Below are positions 12,013-17,903 of a DNA stretch of 17,938 nt, piece by piece. The translations under genes were made by a program, and so were the position numbers. Each line of letters starts with the position of its first letter. The first letter of the stretch is position 1. Source of the stretch: Acidobacteriota bacterium. Its GTDB lineage: Bacteria > Acidobacteriota > Terriglobia > Acidiferrales > 2-02-FULL-67-57. The notes under the pieces were generated by a model. That model had not been told where the DNA came from and made no database searches. It worked only from the letters and a program-made list of their open reading frames with translations. Where the stretch lies: positions 1 to 17,938 of the forward strand of contig JACPRL010000124.1 in the NCBI GenBank assembly GCA_016189965.1. The letters run 5' to 3'.

Positions 12013-13671
12013 ATGATGGCTCTTCTCCTTTTACTGGCGGCGGAGAACGCGCTAGTGCGCTACCTGCGCTTCCTGGTGGAGAAGGACCCTTTCCGCGGCC
12101 TCTATCATCCGACGCTGTTCGACTGGCTCATCCTGGCGCCCTACTTCGTCATCCTGGTGACGCTCGCCTTCTACGGGCTGCACCGCTACCGGATGATCTA
12201 TCTCTACAAGAGATACCGCCGCCACGCGCCCGGCCCGCCGCCCCCACCCGAGGCCTGGCCGCGGGAGTGGGCGGGCTGGCCGAGCGTTACCATACAGCTT
12301 CCCCTCTACAATGAGAAGTACGTGGTGGAGCGGCTGCTGGCGGCGGTGGCGGCGATGGACTATCCGCGCGAGCGGCTGGAGATCCAGGTGCTCGACGACT
12401 CGAGCGACGACACGGTGGAGATTGCCCGCGTCGCGGTCGAACGCTACGCCGCCGCCGGCCTGCCCATCCGCTACTTCCACCGCTCGCACCGCACCGGCTA
12501 CAAAGCCGGGGCGCTGGCCGAGGGGTTGAAGGAGGCGCGGGGGGAGTTCATCGCGCTGTTCGACGCCGACTTTCTGCCGCCGGCCGACTTCCTCCGCCGG
12601 ACGATTCCCTACTTCGCCGACCCGCAGGTGGGGCTGGTGCAGGCGCGCTGGACGTTCCTGAACCGGCGTTACTCGCTGCTCACCGAGGTGCAGGCCATCC
12701 TGCTTGACGCCCACTTCGTGCTCGAGCACGGCGGGCGCTCGCGCGCCGGGCTCTTCTTCAACTTCAACGGAACGGCGGGGGTGCTACGGCGCGCGGCGAT
12801 CGAAGCGGCGGGCGGCTGGGAGCTCGACACGCTGACCGAGGACAGCGACCTGAGCTACCGGGCGCAACTGGCCGGCTGGCGCTTTCTCTACGTGCCCGAC
12901 ATCGAGTGCCCCTCGGAGCTGCCCGTGGACATGAACGGCTTCAAGGCACAGCAGGCGCGCTGGGCCAAGGGGCTGATGCAGACGGCAAAGAAGCTGCTGC
13001 CGCGGATTCTGCGCGCCCCGGTCGCCTGGCGGGTAAAGCTCGAAGCCTTCTACCACCTGACCGGCTGCGTGAGCTACCCGCTGATGGTGGCGCTGTCGGT
13101 GCTGCTGCTGCCGGCGATGACCGTGCGCTTCTATCAGGGCTGGTGGCAGGTGCTCTGGATTGACCTGCCGTTGTTCCTGGCCGCCAGCTGTTCGGTGTCG
13201 AGCTTCTACCTGGTGGCGCAACGGGAGCTCTTCCCGCGGGCGTGGAAGCGGACCTTCCTGCTGCTGCCGTTGCTGATGGCGGTGGGCATCGGGCTGGCCT
13301 TGCGCAATGCGCGGGCGGTGCTCGAAGCCGTGTGGGGGTACCGGTCCGACTTCGTGCGCACGCCCAAATACCGCATCGAAACGGCGCAGAAGCCCTTCGG
13401 GGAGGAGCCCTGGTACAGCAAGGTCTACCGGGCGGCGGACCGGAAGTGGCTGCCGTGGGTGGAGCTGGGGCTGGGCGGGTATTTCTGCTGGGCGACGCTC
13501 TACGCCATCACGAATGAGAACTACGGCACGGTGCCCTTCCTTTGCCTGTTCCTGTGGGGCTACTGGTACACCGGGCTGCTCTCGCTCGCGCAACCCTACT
13601 GGGAGCGGCTGGCGCTGCTGGCGAAAACCCTGGCGGTGAGTGGCGTGGCCGGAGTGCTCTCGCGGCTCTGA
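12013..13671 (+). CDS. Processive family 2 glycosyltransferase, cellulose-synthase-like
   Basis: A 552-residue membrane GT2. One transmembrane helix (about 36-56) precedes the catalytic domain, and four to five helices follow from about residue 345. The catalytic signature is complete: VTIQLPLYNE, then VLDDSSDDT (D128, D129), FDADF (D184, D186), TEDSD (TED at 275-277, the catalytic base) and QQARW (Q313-W317), the Q/RxxRW hallmark of processive enzymes. No C-terminal PilZ domain is seen. HRTGYKAGALAEGL is the usual nucleotide-sugar loop. The product could be a beta-glucan, glucomannan-like or other polysaccharide; the donor cannot be told from sequence. No bcsB, bcsC or cellulase gene is adjacent, so it is not a standard cellulose operon. 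ATG 12016 is an equally possible start. Promoters for this pair must lie inside the 27-base gap or within coding sequence. Confidence 0.92.
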   Translation: MMALLLLLAAENALVRYLRFLVEKDPFRGLYHPTLFDWLILAPYFVILVTLAFYGLHRYRMIYLYKRYRRHAPGPPPPPEAWPREWAGWPSVTIQLPLYNEKYVVERLLAAVAAMDYPRERLEIQVLDDSSDDTVEIARVAVERYAAAGLPIRYFHRSHRTGYKAGALAEGLKEARGEFIALFDADFLPPADFLRRTIPYFADPQVGLVQARWTFLNRRYSLLTEVQAILLDAHFVLEHGGRSRAGLFFNFNGTAGVLRRAAIEAAGGWELDTLTEDSDLSYRAQLAGWRFLYVPDIECPSELPVDMNGFKAQQARWAKGLMQTAKKLLPRILRAPVAWRVKLEAFYHLTGCVSYPLMVALSVLLLPAMTVRFYQGWWQVLWIDLPLFLAASCSVSSFYLVAQRELFPRAWKRTFLLLPLLMAVGIGLALRNARAVLEAVWGYRSDFVRTPKYRIETAQKPFGEEPWYSKVYRAADRKWLPWVELGLGGYFCWATLYAITNENYGTVPFLCLFLWGYWYTGLLSLAQPYWERLALLAKTLAVSGVAGVLSRL

Positions 13672-13696
13672 AACGGCGCTTGCACGCCGAAAATGC

Positions 13697-13725
13697 TTGA
13701 CTTTTCGCAGCCTGCAGCCTAGATT
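13697..13725 (+). promoter_or_regulatory. Candidate promoter of the beta-barrel gene (TTGACT-N17-TAGATT)
   Basis: TTGACT at 13697-13702, a 17-base spacer, and TAGATT at 13720-13725. Position and spacing are ideal. The predicted transcript start near 13732 falls at the first base of a hairpin. Confidence 0.6.
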
Positions 13726-13731
13726 TTGATT

Positions 13732-13782
13732 CGACAGCCCCGGGGGGTGTCGAGCAACAAAATCCAAAGGACAGCCCCGGGG
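13732..13782 (+). repeat. 5'-UTR hairpin and 13-base direct repeat GACAGCCCCGGGG
   Basis: GACAGCCCCGGGG occurs twice, at 13733-13745 and 13770-13782 (37-base period). The first copy forms a hairpin, CGACA (13732-13736) with TGTCG (13748-13752) enclosing CCCC/GGGG. The second can pair GAC with GTC at 13787-13789 around the same CCCCGGGG core. Both lie in the untranslated leader of the beta-barrel gene. Confidence 0.65.
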
Positions 13783-13813
13783 AAAAGTCTGAGCGGAGGT
13801 CTCGAAAAAAAAC

Positions 13814-14446
13814 ATGAGGAAACTATTCCTTACATTGGTAGGTGTTCTGTTGTTGTTTGCCGTGCCAGTCCAAGCGCAGGATGAGTATCCCGCGGTGGAG
13901 GCGTACGGGGGCTACAACTACATGCGGGCCGACATCAGCAAAGATGTGGCGGACCTGATCGGCGTTTCGCGCCACCGCACCGCCCACGGGTTCCTCCTGG
14001 GCCTGGTCGGCAATCCCCATCGCAACTTCGGTATCGAAGGGGAGTTCAGCGGCCATTGGTTCGACGTGACGATTCCGGCGGCCGTGGCCATGACTCCGGA
14101 CGATGTTACGGTGGACTTCCGTCACCTGCTCTTCATGGCCGGGCCGCGGATTGCGGGCCGGTGGGAGCGGGCAACACCGTGGGCGCACACGCTGCTGGGC
14201 TTCGCGCATACGCGAGGGTCAGTCTCCGGAGTGGGCTCGGATAGCAACACGAACTTCGCCTGGGCGATCGGGGGCGGCGTGGACGTCAACGCCAGCCGGA
14301 ATGTGGCTGTGCGTCTGATCCAGGTCGACTACATCCTGATCAAGTTCGATGTCGACGAAGTGGCGGGTTTCCCGGTCGATGGGTCGCGGAACCTGCACAA
14401 CTTCCGCATCGCGTTCGGCATCGTGATCAAGGCGGCCCACCGCTAA
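13814..14446 (+). CDS. Outer-membrane beta-barrel protein (OmpA-transmembrane / porin-like)
   Basis: A 210-residue protein with a clear signal peptide (MRK, hydrophobic core, AVPVQA cut before QDEY at about 22). After that come alternating polar/aromatic strands typical of an eight-stranded barrel: AVEAYGGYNYMRAD, HGFLLGLVGNPHRNFGIEGEFSG, VDFRHLLFMAGPRIAGRW, TPWAHTLLGFAHTRGS, FAWAIGGGVDVNASRNVAVRLIQVDYI and a last strand, NFRIAFGIVIK. The protein ends shortly after that strand (KAAHR) rather than on Phe. There is no OmpA peptidoglycan domain. It has its own promoter, a structured leader, GGAGG at 13795-13799 (rather far, 14 bases, from the ATG) and an intrinsic terminator, so it is a single-gene unit. 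The function is unknown; it is probably an abundant surface or structural barrel. Confidence 0.85.
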   Translation: MRKLFLTLVGVLLLFAVPVQAQDEYPAVEAYGGYNYMRADISKDVADLIGVSRHRTAHGFLLGLVGNPHRNFGIEGEFSGHWFDVTIPAAVAMTPDDVTVDFRHLLFMAGPRIAGRWERATPWAHTLLGFAHTRGSVSGVGSDSNTNFAWAIGGGVDVNASRNVAVRLIQVDYILIKFDVDEVAGFPVDGSRNLHNFRIAFGIVIKAAHR

Positions 14447-14475
14447 AACGTCAACCGAACCGTATTCTCCTCTGG

Positions 14476-14511
14476 AGCGAGCCTGGCTCACACGGTCGGG
14501 CTCGCTTTTTT
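14476..14511 (+). terminator. Intrinsic terminator of the beta-barrel gene
   Basis: GCGAGCC (14477-14483) pairs perfectly with GGCTCGC (14499-14505) around a 15-base loop and is followed directly by six T (14506-14511). It lies 30 bases after the stop codon, and the A at 14476 extends the stem. Confidence 0.9.
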
Positions 14512-14521
14512 GTTCTCTGCC

Positions 14522-15208
14522 ATGACAGCTGAAGAAAAGCTGCTGGTCCTGAACCGGCGGGTGGTGCGCTGCCGGCGCTGCCCCCGCCTGGTGCGCTACC
14601 GGGAGCGGGTGGCGCGGGAGAAGCGCCGGGCGTTCCGCGAGTGGGAGTACTGGGGGCGGCCGGTGCCGGGCTTCGGCGACCCAGAGGCCGAGCTGCTGGT
14701 GCTGGGGCTGGCGCCCGCAGCGCACGGCGGCAACCGCACCGGGCGGGTTTTTACCGGCGACCGCTCAGGCGACTTCCTCTACGCCCGGCTCTACGAGGCG
14801 GGCTTCGCCAACCAGCCGCGCTCGGTGAGCCGCGACGACGGGCTCGCGCTGCGCAACTGCTACGTGACGGCCAGCGTGCGCTGCTGCCCGCCCGAAAACA
14901 AGCCAACGCGGCAGGAACAAGACAACTGCCGGCTGTACCTGATCGAAGAGCTGCGGCTGCTCGGGAAGCTGCGCGCGGTGCTGGCGCTGGGCCGGTTGGC
15001 CTTTGACACCTATCTTGACGCGCTGGAAGATTGCGGCCGGCTCGACTTGCGCCGCGGGCTCAAGTTCGCCCACGGCGCCAGCTACGACCTTCCCGCAGTT
15101 GTCCCGGCGGCAGGTGCCGCCCTTCGGCTGGGCTCAGGACAGGCCGGGCTCGGCGGACGGGGCTCCGGGCGGCACGTCCGCCTCTTTGCCTGCTACCATC
15201 CCAGCTAG
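14522..15208 (+). CDS. Family 5 uracil-DNA glycosylase, C-terminus cut off by an in-frame TAG
   Basis: A [4Fe-4S] uracil-DNA glycosylase of the UdgB / family 5 type (removes uracil and deaminated purines from DNA). From ATG 14522 there are 228 residues. Cluster cysteines are C17 and C20 (RCRRCPRL), then C122 and C136 (CCPPENKPTRQEQDNC). Active-site motif 1, GLAPAAHGGNRTG (62-74), is intact. Motif 2 begins CYHPS (224-228), but the next codon is TAG (15206-15208), where the family has a residue such as Gln before RNTQTGLLTP. The missing part follows in the same frame (15209-15298). Residues about 192-217 form an extra stretch between ASYDLP and VRLFACYHPS, partly derived from a repeat. The alternative TTG at 14510 lies in the upstream terminator and is rejected. 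The gene is probably inactive or damaged. Confidence 0.85.
   Translation: MTAEEKLLVLNRRVVRCRRCPRLVRYRERVAREKRRAFREWEYWGRPVPGFGDPEAELLVLGLAPAAHGGNRTGRVFTGDRSGDFLYARLYEAGFANQPRSVSRDDGLALRNCYVTASVRCCPPENKPTRQEQDNCRLYLIEELRLLGKLRAVLALGRLAFDTYLDALEDCGRLDLRRGLKFAHGASYDLPAVVPAAGAALRLGSGQAGLGGRGSGRHVRLFACYHPS
15120..15145 (+). repeat. CCTGAGC..CCGAAGGG-type repeat inside the UDG gene
   Basis: The minus strand here reads GGCCTGTCCTGAGC, then CCAGCCGAAGGG. This is the same family as the block at 3868-3909 (CCTGCCCTGAGCGAAG ... CCGAAGGG). It is translated in frame as LRLGSGQAG within the extra segment of the UDG protein. Confidence 0.65.
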
Positions 15209-15298
15209 CGCAACACGCAGACCGGGCTGCTGACCCCGGCGATGTTCCGCACCGTGCTGCAGAAGATTCGGAAGTACCTCACGAGCACCAGACCGTAG
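15209..15298 (+). pseudogene. Severed C-terminal piece of the uracil-DNA glycosylase
   Basis: In the same frame as the UDG gene, directly after its TAG, the sequence encodes RNTQTGLLTPAMF and then an Arg/Lys-rich helix (RTVLQKIRKYL), ending at TAG 15296-15298. RNTQTGLLTPAMF is the conserved continuation of UDG family motif 2 (HPSxxNxxTGxLT). A single CAG to TAG change at 15206 would explain the break. No start codon or ribosome binding site allows it to be made separately, except a weak ATG in AMF. Confidence 0.85.
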
Positions 15299-15307
15299 CG
15301 GGGCGGT

Positions 15308-15336
15308 TTGACGCGCGCAGCGGCGGCGGATATAAT
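15308..15336 (+). promoter_or_regulatory. efp promoter (TTGACG-N17-TATAAT)
   Basis: TTGACG at 15308-15313, a 17-base spacer and a perfect TATAAT at 15331-15336. This is the best sigma-70-like promoter in the window. It starts ten bases after the end of the UDG remnant and leaves a leader of about 32 bases before the ATG. Confidence 0.8.
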
Positions 15337-15374
15337 TTCACTGTCACGCCAGTTTACCGGGACGGCACAGCCCC

Positions 15375-15941
15375 ATGGATACAGTGCAGGCAACGCGGAT
15401 GCGTCCGGGAATGGTCATCCGGCACGAGGGGAAACTCTACGCCGTCTTCAGCCTCTTCCACCGCACGCCGGGGAACAAGCGCGGCTTCGTGCAGACGAAG
15501 CTGCGCGAGTTGGAGGGCGGGTCGCTGATCGAGCACCGGTTCAGCTCGGAGGACTTCGTCGAGCGGGCCTACCTGGAGGAGAAAGAGGTCGAGTACCTCT
15601 ACGCCGAGGGCGACGTTTTCACCTTCATGGACACGACCACCTACGAGCAGTACCAGTTGACGCGCGAGCAGTTGGGCGACACGGTGGGCTATCTGGTGCC
15701 GAACCTGCAACTCAAAGTCGAATTCTTCGAAGGCAAACCCATCGGCATCGAGCTGCCGGCGGCGGTCGACCTGAAGGTGGTGGCGACCGAGCCCGGCATC
15801 AAAGGCGCTTCAGCCACCAACGTGATGAAGCCGGCCAGGCTCGAAACCGGCATCACCGTGCAAGTGCCGCCCTTCGTCGGCGCGGGTGAGGTCATCCGCG
15901 TCGACACCGCCGAAGGCACCTACCTCGAACGCGCCAAGTAA
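15375..15941 (+). CDS. efp: Elongation factor P with Asn at the tip position
   Basis: EF-P binds between the ribosomal P and E sites and relieves stalling at polyproline. It has 188 residues and three beta-barrel domains, matching the E. coli protein without gaps in the first 42 residues. Domain I holds the tip loop HRTPGNKRGFVQTKLREL. Aligned to E. coli FVKPGKGQAFARVK, position 34 (beta-lysylated Lys in E. coli, rhamnosylated Arg in others at position 32) is Asn34, with Lys35 and Arg36 next to it. Domain II has EYLYAEGDVFTFMDTTTYEQ, and domain III ends KPARLETGITVQVPPFVGAGEVIRVDTAEGTYLERAK, including the EF-P signature. It has its own strong promoter. No epmA, epmB, earP or ymfI-like modification gene is in the window. 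Confidence 0.97.
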   Translation: MDTVQATRMRPGMVIRHEGKLYAVFSLFHRTPGNKRGFVQTKLRELEGGSLIEHRFSSEDFVERAYLEEKEVEYLYAEGDVFTFMDTTTYEQYQLTREQLGDTVGYLVPNLQLKVEFFEGKPIGIELPAAVDLKVVATEPGIKGASATNVMKPARLETGITVQVPPFVGAGEVIRVDTAEGTYLERAK

Positions 15942-15943
15942 CC

Positions 15944-15957
15944 GAAACTCGAAACTC
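15944..15957 (+). repeat. Short tandem repeat GAAACTC x2
   Basis: GAAACTCGAAACTC follows the efp stop directly. It is the start of the 123-base gap before the small Cys-protein gene and has no known role. Confidence 0.4.
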
Positions 15958-15975
15958 GTCACTCAGCCTACTTTG

Positions 15976-16005
15976 TTGACACACCGTGGTCCCACGGACT
16001 ACTCT
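15976..16005 (+). promoter_or_regulatory. Candidate promoter with internal dyad before the small Cys-protein gene
   Basis: TTGACA at 15976-15981 is a perfect -35. A weak -10 (TACTCT, 16000-16005) lies 18 bases on. A perfect dyad, CCGTGG-TC-CCACGG (15984-15997), fills the spacer and could be an operator. The leader would be about 50 bases. Confidence 0.35.
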
Positions 16006-16050
16006 CACTCCGCCACTGAGGCATTTACAGCGGAAAAACACCTAGCAACT

Positions 16051-16057
16051 AAGGAGG
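16051..16057 (+). promoter_or_regulatory. Strong ribosome binding site for the small Cys-protein gene
   Basis: AAGGAGG lies seven bases before ATG 16065, the same arrangement as the SBP56 gene. It strongly supports translation of the short frame. Confidence 0.8.
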
Positions 16058-16064
16058 CAGCCAC

Positions 16065-16295
16065 ATGGCAACAATCATTAAACGGATTTCACACGGCAAA
16101 ATCCCCGTCAAGAAATTCGACCGATTTCTGAAAGCCAACACCAAGGGTGGCCGCACACCACGAATGGCCAATGAGCCTGCAGGCGGCATCTGCGGCGCTT
16201 GGGGGTGCCCGCTGTATCACCGGGGAAGACGAATCAAGAGATGCTGGAAAATGATTACCAGCGACGGACGCGTAGTCACCGTGTGCGAATACTGA
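16065..16295 (+). CDS. Unrecognised small basic four-cysteine protein
   Basis: A 76-residue protein I do not recognise. The strong Shine-Dalgarno supports it as real. Residues 1-33 are highly basic and probably partly helical (IKRISHGKIPVKKFDRFLKA, then NTKGGRTPR). Residues 34-42 (MANEPAGGI) form a Gly-containing hinge. The rest is compact and Cys-bearing: C43 and C48 (ICGAWGCPLYH), C60 (RIKRCWKM) and C74 (VVTVCEY at the C-terminus). Four cysteines could bind zinc or form two disulfides. There is no signal peptide or membrane segment. Hand count gives about 54% GC, below the neighbouring genes. It stands alone between efp and convergent selA. A RiPP-type precursor, a nucleic-acid-binding zinc peptide or a lineage-specific protein are all possible; none is shown. 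Confidence 0.75.
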   Translation: MATIIKRISHGKIPVKKFDRFLKANTKGGRTPRMANEPAGGICGAWGCPLYHRGRRIKRCWKMITSDGRVVTVCEY

Positions 16296-16375
16296 GCACG
16301 CTCACGCGCCGTTGAGAAAATCGGAAATAGGAATCTGGCTAGTTCCGTTCTCTTTTCCAGTTGCTATTTCGCTTC
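16296..16375. other. Convergent gap with weak AT-rich inverted sequence
   Basis: This 80-base gap between two converging stops is AT-richer than its surroundings. It contains GAGAAAATCGGAAATAGGAA on the left and the complement of GCGAAATAGCAACTGGAAAA on the right. The wording resembles the inverted repeat at 4584-4652, but pairing is poor. It may be a degraded copy. No T-tract terminator is visible. Confidence 0.35.
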
Positions 16376-17821
16376 TTACCCGGCGAATGCCGCAGCGATG
16401 GATGCCGCAAGGGCGGGCTGCTGGTCTTCGAAGACGGTGCGGAGGTCGACGAGGACGCGGCCGGCTTCGACGCGGGCGATGACGGGCGGGTCGGCGCGGC
16501 GGAGGCGCACGGCGAGCTCGGCGGCGCTCATCCTCTGGGGTGCAATCGCCAAAAGCTTCGTAGGCAGCGCGTAGCCGGGCGTTGAGCCGCCGCCGGCCAC
16601 CGACTCGCCATCAATGACACGGAGCTGGGCGCGGCCGGCCAGCGCGGGTTCCAGCTCTGCGCGCAGCGCTTCGGCGCGCCCGCCGACTTCGGCAGCCGTC
16701 TGCCGGATCAAGCGCAGAGCCGGGATGGCGTCGAGACCGCCGCTCAAATAGTGGCGCAGCGTCGCTTCCAGCGCCGCAAAGGTCATCTTGTCGACCCGCA
16801 GGGCGCGGAAGAGCGGGTTCTGGCGGCAGCGCTCGACGTATCTTTTCTTCCCGGTAATGATGCCGGCCTGCGGCCCGCCCAGCAGCTTGTCGCCGCTGAA
16901 GGTGACGACGTCCACGCCGGCGCGCAGGCTGGCAGCGGCCACCGGCTCGGCCCCCAGCCCCGTGGCGCTCAAGTCAACCAGCAAGCCGCTACCCAGGTCT
17001 TCGATGAGCAGCCGGCGGCGACGGTGCGCCAAGCGCACCAGCTCTTCGAGCGGCGGGCGCTCGGTGAAGCCGACGAGCTCGAAGTTACTGCGGTGGACGC
17101 GCAGCAGGGCGCGGGTGCGAGCCGAGATGGCACGGGCATAGTCAGCGGTGCGGGTGCGGTTCGTCGTGCCCACCTCGCGCAACACCGCGCCGCTCTTGGC
17201 CATGATGTCCGGGATGCGGAAGCTTTCGCCGATTTCAATCAGCTCGCCGCGCGAGACGATGACCTCGCCGCCTTCGGCCAGCGAGTTCAAGACCAGCAGG
17301 ACGGCAGCGGCGTTGTTGTTGACCACGATGCTCGCCTCGGCACCGAGCATGCGGTTGAGAAACTTGGCGGCGTGGACGTCGCGGCGGCCGCGGCCGCCCT
17401 TCACCAGATCGAACTCCAGGTTCGAGTACTGGGTGGCGACACCCACGACGTGCTGGGCGGCCTCGGCGTCGAGCGGCGCGCGGCCCAGGTTGGTGTGCAG
17501 CACCACGCCAGTGGCGTTGATGACCGGGCGGAGCGAAACGGCCAGCAGCTCGCGCGCTTCGCCCTCGACCTCCTGCGCCAGGTGGGCGAGGTGGGTTTCG
17601 AGCTCAGCTTCGGCCAGCCCGCGGCGAATCTCGCTGCGCAGGCGCTCCAGCACGTGCCGCGCGGCTTGCAGGACGACGCCGCGGCTGACTTCTGCGCTCA
17701 GGCGGCGGAGCCGATCGTCCTGCAACAGTTCGTCCACCGAAGGCAGGCGGCGCAGGCGCACCGCCAGCGCCGTTCTGCCGGTTTGCGGTCTGGTGGCCAT
17801 GGTCTCGACGGATTGCACCAC
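16376..17821 (-). CDS. selA: L-seryl-tRNA(Sec) selenium transferase SelA
   Basis: A PLP-dependent enzyme that converts Ser-tRNA(Sec) to Sec-tRNA(Sec) with selenophosphate. It has 481 residues, with all typical blocks: N-terminal LRRLPSVDELL, NATGVVLHTNLGRAPL (102-117), YSNLEFDLVKGGRGRRDVH, NNNAAAVLLVLNSLAEG (168-184), SRGELIEIGESFRIPDIM, EVGTTNRT, LIEDLGSGLLVDL, and the PLP lysine K312 in FSGDKLLGGPQAGIITG. YALPTKLLAI and DPPVIARVEAGRVLVDLRTVF close the protein. Met8 (complement of 17798-17800) would be an equally good start, because conservation begins near residue 21. The enzyme implies a selenocysteine system, but selB, selC (tRNA-Sec) and selD are not in this window. The gene converges with the small Cys-protein gene and is divergent from the gene starting at 17904. 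Confidence 0.97.
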   Translation of the reverse strand: MVQSVETMATRPQTGRTALAVRLRRLPSVDELLQDDRLRRLSAEVSRGVVLQAARHVLERLRSEIRRGLAEAELETHLAHLAQEVEGEARELLAVSLRPVINATGVVLHTNLGRAPLDAEAAQHVVGVATQYSNLEFDLVKGGRGRRDVHAAKFLNRMLGAEASIVVNNNAAAVLLVLNSLAEGGEVIVSRGELIEIGESFRIPDIMAKSGAVLREVGTTNRTRTADYARAISARTRALLRVHRSNFELVGFTERPPLEELVRLAHRRRRLLIEDLGSGLLVDLSATGLGAEPVAAASLRAGVDVVTFSGDKLLGGPQAGIITGKKRYVERCRQNPLFRALRVDKMTFAALEATLRHYLSGGLDAIPALRLIRQTAAEVGGRAEALRAELEPALAGRAQLRVIDGESVAGGGSTPGYALPTKLLAIAPQRMSAAELAVRLRRADPPVIARVEAGRVLVDLRTVFEDQQPALAASIAAAFAG

Positions 17822-17865
17822 AGGCCGCGCTGCGGGTCAACCAGCGCGAATGTAGGCAAGCAGGG

Positions 17866-17893
17866 TTGACGGTCGGCAACCGGCGCGTCTAAA
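17866..17893 (+). promoter_or_regulatory. Candidate promoter for the gene at the right edge
   Basis: TTGACG at 17866-17871 and TCTAAA at 17888-17893 with a 16-base spacer. It lies in the 82-base gap between the divergent selA and the start at 17904. The predicted leader is only a few bases. Confidence 0.35.
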
Positions 17894-17903
17894 GTGAGCG
17901 GCG

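Noticed and set aside
14510..14521. UDG start at TTG 14510
   Set aside because: It lies in the T-tract of the upstream terminator; ATG 14522 gives a family-like N-terminus.
15206..15208. TAG in the UDG gene as a selenocysteine or pyrrolysine site, given selA nearby
   Set aside because: Selenocysteine uses TGA, not TAG. Nothing suggests a pyrrolysine system, and the family position is not an active-site Cys or Lys.
15308..15889. Open frame overlapping efp in another frame
   Set aside because: Starts inside the efp promoter and runs through efp with an Arg-rich, motif-free product.
16751..17869. 372-codon plus-strand frame opposite selA
   Set aside because: Mirror of the conserved SelA gene; Gln/Ala/Arg-rich with no motif.
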